A program made the translations under genes and the position numbers. The notes under the pieces were generated by a model. It did not search any database. It was given only the letters and a program-made list of their open reading frames with translations, and had not been told where the DNA came from. A DNA stretch of 5,005 nt from Planctomicrobium sp. (GTDB lineage: Bacteria; Planctomycetota; Planctomycetia; Planctomycetales; Planctomycetaceae): assembly GCA_018659505.1 (NCBI GenBank), contig JABJMI010000752.1, forward strand, positions 1 through 5,005, given 5' to 3'. Below, in pieces: positions 1-5,005 of this stretch; positions within the stretch are counted from its first letter, which is position 1; every line of letters begins with the position of its first letter.

Positions 1-2
1 AG

Positions 3-35
3 CCAGAAGAATCAGCCCCCTTAGCGGGCGAGTAG
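3..35 (+). CDS. Possible C-terminal end of an upstream gene (partial)
   Basis: The third forward frame reads PEESAPLAGE and then a TAG stop at 33-35, 36 bases before the pump start codon. In RND operons the gene just upstream is usually the periplasmic adaptor (membrane fusion protein, HlyD/AcrA family), and such proteins often end in a polar tail, so this is the inferred identity. Ten codons are too few to show homology. The first frame also ends nearby (SQKNQPP, stop at 22-24) and could be the true tail instead. The second frame runs on to 85 but is arginine-rich and less likely. Confidence 0.3.
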   Translation, partial: PEESAPLAGE

Positions 36-71
36 GAGATCGAATTCGAGGATCATTGATAAGGCAGCTAC

Positions 72-3000
72 ATGAATCTTCCTAAGCTCGCAGTACAGCG
101 TCCGATCAGCACGATGATGGGGAGCATCATTATTGCGCTGTTGGGGTGGGTTTCGCTGAATGAGCTCGCTGTCGATTTGATGCCTGACTTGGAGTATCCA
201 ACGGTCACAGTCACCACTCTTTATCCCGGTGCCGGTCCCGAAGAAATTGAGACATTGATCACTCGACCTCTGGAGCAAGTTCTCAGTTCAGTGAGTGGTT
301 TCGAAAGACTCAACAGTCGTAGTCTGGAAGGCAGCAGCAGCGTTCGCGTTCAGTTCCAATGGGGGGCTGATCTTGATGTCGCTGTCGATGAGATGCGACA
401 AGCGATTGATAAAATTCGTCAAGTTTTCCCTGATGATGTCGAACTGCCATCGCTTCGTCGCTATGACGCAAACGATTCACCAATTCTGTATTTGGGCTTA
501 ATTAGCGACAAAGAAGTCACTCAAGTGACTCAACTCGCTGAGAATTCAATCATGCCCAGGCTCGAGCGTTTAGAAGGTGTCGCCCGCGTCAGTATGCGGG
601 GAGATGTGAAACGAGAGATCCATGTTGATCTTGATCGATTAAAACTTGAATCACTATCTATTGGTGTCGATCAAGTTGTCAGCGCGTTAGAGCAGGGAAA
701 CGTAAGTAAACCTGCGGGTGATTTTGAAGAAGGGCATGTTCATCGGTTGATTCGCAGTCGTAGTGAATTTCAATCGCTGGAACAGATCCGCGATCTGGTG
801 ATTAAGAAAGTGGGCGAAACAGTAATTCGAATTCGAGATGTCGCCATCGTTAACGACAGCCACGAACGAATCACGCAGCGGACGCGCACTAATGGGTTGG
901 CTGGCATTATGGTCTATGTCTTCAAACAGGCCGGCGCGAATACGATTCAGGTGAGTGATGCAGTCCGAGCAGAGATTGAAGGTTTAAATCAGGAATTACG
1001 CGATGCCGAACTGATCGTTCGACTCGATAAATCCGAATATATTCGTCATTCCATCGCCAATATGAAAAGTTCTGCTCTTCTGGGAATGGGACTGGCAATG
1101 CTGATCCTGGTGTTGTTTTTGAGAAGTTTTCAAAGCACACTGATCATCGGTATTTCAATGCCGCTTTCGGTCCTTGGAGCGTTTATTCTCATCTACTTTT
1201 GGGGATTTACCCTCAACATGATTTCCTTCGGCGGTCTCGCTCTCGGTATCGGAATGTTGGTCGACAATTCAATTGTTGTTCTGGAAAGTATCTTCCGAAA
1301 ACGTGATGAAGGTTATTCTCGGAAGGAAGCTGCGATTGAAGGCGCTTCCGAAGTCGCTGGAGCAATTACAGCGAGCACGATCACGACACTGATCGTTTTT
1401 CTTCCGCTCGTCTTTGTGCATGGAATGACAGGGGTGCTCCTCCATCAATTAGCGTTTGTTGTCTGTGGATCGATGATTTGCTCTCTACTGATGAGTTTAA
1501 CTCTTACCCCAGCTTTGGCAGCGTATTGGCTGAATCAGACAGAGGCAGACAAGACAAGTTCATCGCAAAGAAACTGGTGGAAAGACTCTCTACGATTCAT
1601 GAGTCTCCCCGCGAAATGGCTGCACCAAGCGACAGAGTTTGTTTTTCAGTCTATTGAAAATTTGTATGGAGCGTTCATTCAAACAGCACTGAAGTTTTAC
1701 CCGCTCACATTTTCCATTCTGTTAGTCTCTATTTCCGCTGTTCTCGGGCTGATCCCTCGAATAGGGACTGACTTTTTGCCAAAGACAGATGATGGTCGGT
1801 TAGGAATTACGGGCGTGATGGCTCCTGGAATTCAAGTCGATACGCTGGACCAACAGACAGTTCTACTAGAGTCACAGATTCAGGCATCGATATCAGAAAG
1901 CGAATCAAGTTCAGTCTTCATTGGAGATAAGGCTGATGATGGAGATGACTGGAATGAAGCAAGGGTGATTCTGCAATTGGTCCCACGAGATGAACGTGGG
2001 GAGAACGCAGAAGAGATTCGTAAAAGGTTTATGGAACAACTGAAACCGATCCCTGGCATGAAAGTCAATGCCCGCGTTTATAGTGGGATTCCAATTTCAC
2101 GAATGTTCAGTAGCAACGGAGAAGACAATCTTGCGATATTGATTCGCGGACACGACCGCGCCACCGCGAATCAACTCGCAGACGCCATCATGAACGCCAT
2201 GGCAAATGTCAGTGGATTGGTGAATATTGAGAAAAAAATGGATCAGGACCGACCTCAATTGATGACCAAAATTGATCGCGCGAAAGCGAGTCATCTGGGC
2301 ATTACGGTTCAAACGATTACGGAAACGTTAGAGACAGCGATTCGTGGGAAGGAAGCAACAGTCTTTCGTGAGGATGGCGATGAATACAAAGTTGTTGTCC
2401 GTCTCAGCAAAGACAATCGCTCGAGACAGGCTGACTTAGATCAGGTATCGCTGACAACTGAGAGTGGTCGGCTTGTTCCGCTTGGGAATCTCGTCTCATT
2501 TGAGTTGGGAACAACACCACTCGCCATCGACCGTCTCGACCGCCAGCGCGTTCTCGTCATTTCGGCATCAGCTGAAGGGAAAGATCTCGGCAGCGTTGTT
2601 GCAGAGTTAAAAACGGAACTCGCTTTAATACCCGTACCTGATGCTTTTCAGGTCGACATCAGTGGGGACTGGGAGGAACAACAAGAGAGTTTTCTGCTGC
2701 TCACTAAAGGATTTCTCTTAGCTGTCCTCTTGATGTATATGGTCATGGCTGCACAATTTGAATCGCTGGTCGATCCGTTATTGATTCTGTTTACTCTTCC
2801 GTTGGCAGCGGTGGGGGTCATCTTCGTCTTTGTCTTTTGGGACACAAGCTTAAATGTTCAATCGTTCATAGGACTGATAGTTCTAGCCGGAGTTGTCGTC
2901 AATAATGCGATGGTCTTGATCGATTACGCAAATAAACTGAGGCTACGTGAAACAACACTTCCTGCACAAGAAATTATCAAACGAGCAAGTCAAAGGCGTT

Positions 3001-3254
3001 TCCGCCCCATAGTCATGACAACTTTGACAACAGTCCTTGGGATGTTGCCCGTCGCATTGGGAGCAGGCGAAGGAGGAGAACTTCAGGCTCCGATGGCGAG
3101 AGTCGTCATCGGGGGACTCCTTTCAGGTTCCGTGATTACACTGGTCGTGATTCCACTGATGTTAAGAATGACTATGAAGGAGCTTCAATCAGCTGCCGCA
3201 TCAAATCAGCTTCCTCTTCAGCTGGAATCAACGAAAACTCTTGCAACTACTTAA
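72..3254 (+). CDS. RND-family (HAE1/AcrB-like) efflux pump, inner-membrane subunit
   Basis: This is a complete 1060-residue proton-driven RND exporter (ACR_tran family), usual in length. It would form the inner-membrane trimer of a tripartite pump. The start MNLPKLAVQRPIST is the classic RND N-terminus, with a weak AAGG ribosome-binding site at 61-64, seven bases before ATG. Visible layout: TM1 about residues 13-33; first periplasmic porter/docking part about 34-333; TM2-TM6 about 334-486; an amphipathic cytoplasmic linker about 490-540; TM7 about 541-560; second periplasmic part about 561-870; TM8-TM12 about 872-1030; a short polar tail. TM4 carries GIGMLVDNSIVVLES (Asp398, Asn399) and TM10 carries VVVNNAMVLIDY (Asn944), at the AcrB Asp407/Asp408 and Lys940 positions. 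RFRPIVMTT (about 976-984) keeps the TM11 arginine region. HME-type metal-pump signatures were not seen, so drug, lipid or metabolite export is more likely; the substrate is unknown. No frameshift is evident. Confidence 0.96.
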   Translation: MNLPKLAVQRPISTMMGSIIIALLGWVSLNELAVDLMPDLEYPTVTVTTLYPGAGPEEIETLITRPLEQVLSSVSGFERLNSRSLEGSSSVRVQFQWGADLDVAVDEMRQAIDKIRQVFPDDVELPSLRRYDANDSPILYLGLISDKEVTQVTQLAENSIMPRLERLEGVARVSMRGDVKREIHVDLDRLKLESLSIGVDQVVSALEQGNVSKPAGDFEEGHVHRLIRSRSEFQSLEQIRDLVIKKVGETVIRIRDVAIVNDSHERITQRTRTNGLAGIMVYVFKQAGANTIQVSDAVRAEIEGLNQELRDAELIVRLDKSEYIRHSIANMKSSALLGMGLAMLILVLFLRSFQSTLIIGISMPLSVLGAFILIYFWGFTLNMISFGGLALGIGMLVDNSIVVLESIFRKRDEGYSRKEAAIEGASEVAGAITASTITTLIVFLPLVFVHGMTGVLLHQLAFVVCGSMICSLLMSLTLTPALAAYWLNQTEADKTSSSQRNWWKDSLRFMSLPAKWLHQATEFVFQSIENLYGAFIQTALKFYPLTFSILLVSISAVLGLIPRIGTDFLPKTDDGRLGITGVMAPGIQVDTLDQQTVLLESQIQASISESESSSVFIGDKADDGDDWNEARVILQLVPRDERGENAEEIRKRFMEQLKPIPGMKVNARVYSGIPISRMFSSNGEDNLAILIRGHDRATANQLADAIMNAMANVSGLVNIEKKMDQDRPQLMTKIDRAKASHLGITVQTITETLETAIRGKEATVFREDGDEYKVVVRLSKDNRSRQADLDQVSLTTESGRLVPLGNLVSFELGTTPLAIDRLDRQRVLVISASAEGKDLGSVVAELKTELALIPVPDAFQVDISGDWEEQQESFLLLTKGFLLAVLLMYMVMAAQFESLVDPLLILFTLPLAAVGVIFVFVFWDTSLNVQSFIGLIVLAGVVVNNAMVLIDYANKLRLRETTLPAQEIIKRASQRRFRPIVMTTLTTVLGMLPVALGAGEGGELQAPMARVVIGGLLSGSVITLVVIPLMLRMTMKELQSAAASNQLPLQLESTKTLATT

Positions 3255-3258
3255 CTTA

Positions 3259-3288
3259 CCGTAATTCCAAGAAGACAATTGAATTCGG
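3259..3288 (+). other. Imperfect hairpin just after the pump stop codon
   Basis: Four bases after the pump's TAA, CCGtAATTCcAA (3259-3270) can pair with TTGAATTCGG (3279-3288). This gives ten base pairs with two single-base bulges and an eight-base loop (3271-3278). It could stabilise or end the pump transcript. No run of T follows, so it is not a textbook intrinsic terminator, and the stem is mostly A/T. Confidence 0.3.
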
Positions 3289-3427
3289 ATTGATGCAGGA
3301 AAGAGATTACTTCCGTTATCTTCTCTGATCACTCTCAAGTGCGGGAATCAATGATGCCGAAAGCGCAAACCTCTGGCATGAATCACTTTAAGCGTCTATT
3401 TTATAGAAGAGTAAGAACAGAGACATT

Positions 3428-3447
3428 TGCTGAAGGTTCATTCAGCA
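3428..3447. repeat. Perfect 7-bp inverted repeat upstream of the ferredoxin-like gene
   Basis: TGCTGAA (3428-3434) and TTCAGCA (3441-3447) are exact reverse complements separated by six bases. The repeat lies 85-104 bases before the preferred ATG at 3532. It could be a dimeric regulator's operator or a small RNA hairpin, perhaps the end of the pump transcript since TTT follows directly. No convincing -35/-10 pair could be placed around it. Confidence 0.4.
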
Positions 3448-3516
3448 TTTCAATACACTTCCAATGTATCGCTTCATTCCACAATTGATGCTGGGAATCG
3501 ACAGCGAATAGAGTTT

Positions 3517-3521
3517 CAGGA
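3517..3521 (+). promoter_or_regulatory. Shine-Dalgarno-like CAGGA that supports the ATG at 3532
   Basis: CAGGA lies ten bases before the ATG at 3532. The reading frame stays open upstream to a TTG at 3427, but that TTG has no comparable site and touches the inverted repeat at 3428-3447. The 35 extra residues it would add also show no family motif. This supports the internal ATG as the true start. Confidence 0.5.
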
Positions 3522-3531
3522 ATTTTCTGAG

Positions 3532-4152
3532 ATGACAATTTCGGTTGAAGAATATTTCGCCACACGAAAAGACGACCGCAAAAAAGAAACGCGGTACTTA
3601 AACGTCATCAATAAAGACTCCTGCACAAGCTGCCAATCTTGTGCAACGGTCTGTCCCGTCGACTGCATCTATGAAGTCACAAGCTCGGTGCCAGGGCAAA
3701 GCTATCATCAAATTGATACGTCTCGCTGTATTGGTTGCCAGATGTGTTATCGCTCTCCCAATGATAGTACGGATCATTACCAGTTGACGATCTGTCCGTG
3801 GAACGCGATTGATATGCTTCACAATCCAAACGTCAAGCCGACTGAAGATTCCGTCTTTCAACCCTACTGGAAAGGCGACTCTGAGGATCTACCTTGGCCT
3901 AAAATTGAAGAGTACGGTTTTCAGTTACGTCTTGATGGGGAAGTCTTTATTCCCACAGGTCGCGAAGATTTGATTTCAATCCTTGACTGGCTTTCAAAAC
4001 CGGAATGGCTCTTTACTGAAGAGGGCGACACGATTGCGATTACGAGCGTGACCTCTGAAGACGAAAACAAAATCTGCTACACCGCTTCTGAAGACGGACA
4101 CGATTTGCTCGATTGTATCTTCGACGACTGGCAACGTATTTTCATGGATTAA
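3532..4152 (+). CDS. 2[4Fe-4S] ferredoxin-domain protein with unassigned acidic C-terminal half
   Basis: A 206-residue, probably cytoplasmic protein with no signal peptide or membrane segment. From the ATG at 3532, residues 31-45 read CTSCQSCATVCPVDC, a typical CxxCxxCxxxCP motif. Residues 66-89 hold CxxCxxC, then 15 residues, then CP. By analogy with bacterial 2[4Fe-4S] ferredoxins, Cys31, 34, 37 and 88 would bind one cluster and Cys66, 69, 72 and 41 the other. Cys45, Cys182 and Cys195 are extra. The long gap in the second motif resembles the insertions of larger ferredoxins, but here it lies between the third and fourth ligands. Residues about 100-206 are acidic and tryptophan-rich and match no domain I recognise. 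The role is presumably electron transfer; the partner is unknown. An upstream TTG at 3427 would give 241 residues but is less likely. The gene stands alone, 277 bp after the pump gene. Confidence 0.9.
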   Translation: MTISVEEYFATRKDDRKKETRYLNVINKDSCTSCQSCATVCPVDCIYEVTSSVPGQSYHQIDTSRCIGCQMCYRSPNDSTDHYQLTICPWNAIDMLHNPNVKPTEDSVFQPYWKGDSEDLPWPKIEEYGFQLRLDGEVFIPTGREDLISILDWLSKPEWLFTEEGDTIAITSVTSEDENKICYTASEDGHDLLDCIFDDWQRIFMD

Positions 4153-4196
4153 AATCAGTCGTAACAGGGGACCTAGAATTCGTCCTTAAACTGATT
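4153..4196 (+). other. Inverted repeat after the ferredoxin-like gene, possible transcript end
   Basis: AATCAGT (4153-4159) pairs exactly with ACTGATT (4190-4196). Inside it GGGGAC (4167-4172) can pair with GTCCTT (4182-4187), four Watson-Crick pairs plus two G-T pairs, with a nine-base loop. It begins directly after the TAA at 4150-4152. An interrupted stem here could mark the 3' end of the transcript. There is no T tract, so termination would have to be factor-dependent or the structure only protective. Confidence 0.3.
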
Positions 4197-4239
4197 ACGT
4201 CGCTGCCACTCTCACGAAATTTATTGCATAGATAGCGAG

Positions 4240-4685
4240 ATGAAACGCCTATCTACGGCAGATTGTGGAACAGTTTGACCTGCTGAATCCACCACACTTC
4301 TTCATGGATCTGTCTCGTCAACTTCCCCCAATATGTCGAGATCGGACCGCAGTGGGATTATTGACGCCCATCTCGAGTAGAGAAAGACTTGCCAGAACAA
4401 ACGGAACTCAGCTACGAGCTTTGCTACGGAGTGTTTGATGCCAAACATTGTTTTGTCTTACGAGTCGGTGGCAACAATACAATCGTCGAGAAGTTGCAAG
4501 ATAAAAAAACAGAGTGAAAAAATCGCTTTTGAGGGTCTTGAACAATCGCAAACGACGCCACCTCTAAAGCTACGCCATATCAGTTTTTATCAACCGTTAG
4601 TCTCCTAATTGGGATCATCACAAACATTGTAAATGAATACATCAATAGCGACAAAACTGCAGGAATAATCTACGCTTCCCGCTGA
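4240..4685 (+). pseudogene. Probable decayed gene, several frame changes and stops
   Basis: Consecutive protein-like pieces lie in order on the + strand but not in one frame. ATG at 4240 opens MKR; the next frame (4244 onward) reads YLRQIVEQFDLLNPPHFF; the third frame reads LVNFPQYVEIGPQWDY to a TGA at 4362-4364. The same frame then resumes with VEKDLPEQTELSYELCYGVF and HCFVLRVGGNNTIVEKL to a TGA at 4515-4517. A neighbouring frame reads EKIAFEGLEQSQ, and the earlier frame returns from 4542 with a hydrophobic segment (FLSTVSLLIGIITNIV, about 4584-4631) to a TGA at 4683-4685. An inserted T near 4362 would let the reading pass from WDY to DAHLE. I do not recognise the ancestral family. The judgement rests on residue composition read by eye, and other frames here are also fairly open, so it could be chance. 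Confidence 0.35.
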
Positions 4686-4855
4686 GAGTTTATGACTTCT
4701 ACACCTCAATAATTGGATCGAATTTCGGTTCTGCAATCGATGCCTCCCTCCTAAAAGAAATCTGGATAATTAATGATTACTTCCGATGCTTGAAGCAGAC
4801 ATTCGGGTTCACAATTGAAAAACAGGACGCCGCAGTCCCGCTTGATCGAACAGAT

Positions 4856-4880
4856 TCCTCGGCTCACTTCGTTCTGAGGA
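4856..4880 (+). repeat. Short hairpin resembling a dispersed intergenic repeat
   Basis: TCCTCGG (4856-4862) pairs with CTGAGGA (4874-4880): seven pairs including one G-T, around an eleven-base loop with TTCG at its centre. The pattern of a CCTC arm, a CACTTCG-type loop and a GAGG arm followed by an AATGAC-like tail resembles palindromic repeats scattered between genes in many bacterial genomes. This is recognition by general resemblance, not a match to a named family. The right arm contains GAGGA, a possible ribosome-binding site for the tiny ORF at 4890. Confidence 0.35.
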
Positions 4881-4889
4881 TTGCAGAGA

Positions 4890-4982
4890 ATGACCGTCAC
4901 ATTTCAGATCGCAGCTAAGCAAGACCCCGTCATTTTTCAGCAACGAGTGCCTGTCGAGGGTTCAGAAACGTATTGCAATTGA
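4890..4982 (+). CDS. Possible 30-residue ORF overlapping the next start codon
   Basis: ATG at 4890 opens a 30-codon frame beginning MTVTFQIAAKQDPVIFQQ and ending in TGA at 4980-4982. GAGGA at 4876-4880 lies nine bases upstream and forms the 3' arm of the hairpin at 4856-4880. The stop overlaps the ATG at 4982 by one base (TGATG), an arrangement typical of translational coupling. If real it would be a small or leader peptide for the following gene. The product has no recognisable motif, and one such frame in 850 bp is easily due to chance. Confidence 0.18.
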   Translation: MTVTFQIAAKQDPVIFQQRVPVEGSETYCN

Positions 4983-5005
4983 TGAAAGAAAACGTGTCAA
5001 AGAAA
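4982..5005 (+). CDS. Possible start of the next gene (first 8 codons)
   Basis: ATG at 4982 reads MKENVSKK to the window edge without a stop. A lysine-rich beginning is common at true N-termini. No clear Shine-Dalgarno sequence precedes it; the nearest G-rich stretch (GAGGG, 4956-4960) is 21 bases away. Coupling through TGATG from the tiny upstream ORF, or leaderless-type initiation, could explain this. Too little is present to name a product. Confidence 0.3.

Larger units (their letters stand above)
4153..5005. other. 853-bp tail without a convincing intact gene
   Basis: No frame on either strand here carries a well-started ORF of family-like length. The stretch looks A/T-richer than the two genes, especially about 4500-4800. 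Several stretches read like protein but are broken by stops or change frame. One + strand frame is open from 4649 to 4915 (89 codons) without an ATG or GTG near its beginning. On the minus strand, 4605-4736 (TTG start) and 4751-4900 (GTG start) are short open frames. I judge the region to be decayed coding sequence plus intergenic repeat-like DNA. No tRNA, rRNA or transposase was seen. Confidence 0.6.

Noticed and set aside
21..278. Minus-strand 85-residue open frame
   Set aside because: It lies mostly antisense to the start of the RND pump gene and shows no motif.
295..501. Plus-strand 68-residue ORF in another frame
   Set aside because: It is inside the pump gene, shifted by one frame, and is a shadow of that coding sequence.
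922..2845. Four minus-strand ORFs of 62-72 residues (922-1140, 1880-2068, 2097-2312, 2648-2845)
   Set aside because: All are antisense to the intact pump gene and have compositions typical of shadow frames.
3293..3328. Short ORF reading MQERDYFRYLL after the pump gene
   Set aside because: It is only eleven codons, has a poor ribosome-binding site, and nothing continues the frame convincingly.
3402..3407. TATAGA as a -10 box upstream of the ferredoxin-like gene
   Set aside because: No acceptable -35 element lies 16-18 bases upstream, so a promoter cannot be supported.
3427..3531. N-terminal extension of the ferredoxin-like protein from TTG 3427
   Set aside because: It has no ribosome-binding site, overlaps the inverted repeat, and adds 35 residues without family features; ATG 3532 is better supported.
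3598..3861. Minus-strand 87-residue ORF
   Set aside because: It is antisense to the ferredoxin motifs, whose cysteine pattern proves the + strand is coding.
3305..4785. GATTACTTCCG present at 3305-3315 and again at 4775-4785
   Set aside because: An exact 11-base match between two places in 5 kb is expected by chance, and the flanks do not match.
4153..5005. CRISPR array, tRNA or transposase in the gene-poor tail
   Set aside because: There are no regularly spaced repeats, no tRNA arm pattern with a proper T-loop, and no transposase motif.

Overview
The window looks like chromosomal DNA of a Gram-negative-type bacterium with moderate GC content. A full-length RND (AcrB-type) inner-membrane pump implies a two-membrane envelope. 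The weak ribosome-binding sites, loose gene spacing and style of the two proteins remind me of Planctomycetota, but this is inference only; no rRNA or lineage marker is present.

Layout, all clear genes on the + strand: (1) bases 1-35 hold the likely last codons of an upstream gene, most plausibly the periplasmic adaptor that normally precedes an RND pump gene. (2) 72-3254 encodes a complete 1060-residue RND/HAE1-type efflux transporter. (3) 3255-3531 is intergenic and holds an imperfect hairpin just after the pump stop codon and a perfect 7-bp inverted repeat. (4) 3532-4152 encodes a 206-residue protein with an N-terminal 2[4Fe-4S] ferredoxin domain and an acidic C-terminal half that I do not recognise. 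(5) 4153-5005 carries no convincing intact gene. It holds a possible transcript-end inverted repeat, protein-like fragments broken by stops and frame changes (a probable decayed gene, about 4240-4685), and a short hairpin resembling dispersed intergenic repeats. It also holds a tiny ORF whose Shine-Dalgarno-like bases lie in that hairpin, and perhaps the first eight codons of the next gene at 4982.

The pump would act with an adaptor and an outer-membrane channel. No outer-membrane factor lies directly downstream, so that partner must be upstream or elsewhere. The ferredoxin-like gene is 277 bp away and is probably an independent transcription unit; nothing seen here links it functionally to the pump. 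I found no CRISPR array, tRNA, rRNA, insertion sequence or clear defence system. The least explained parts are the C-terminal half of the ferredoxin-like protein and the 850-bp tail.
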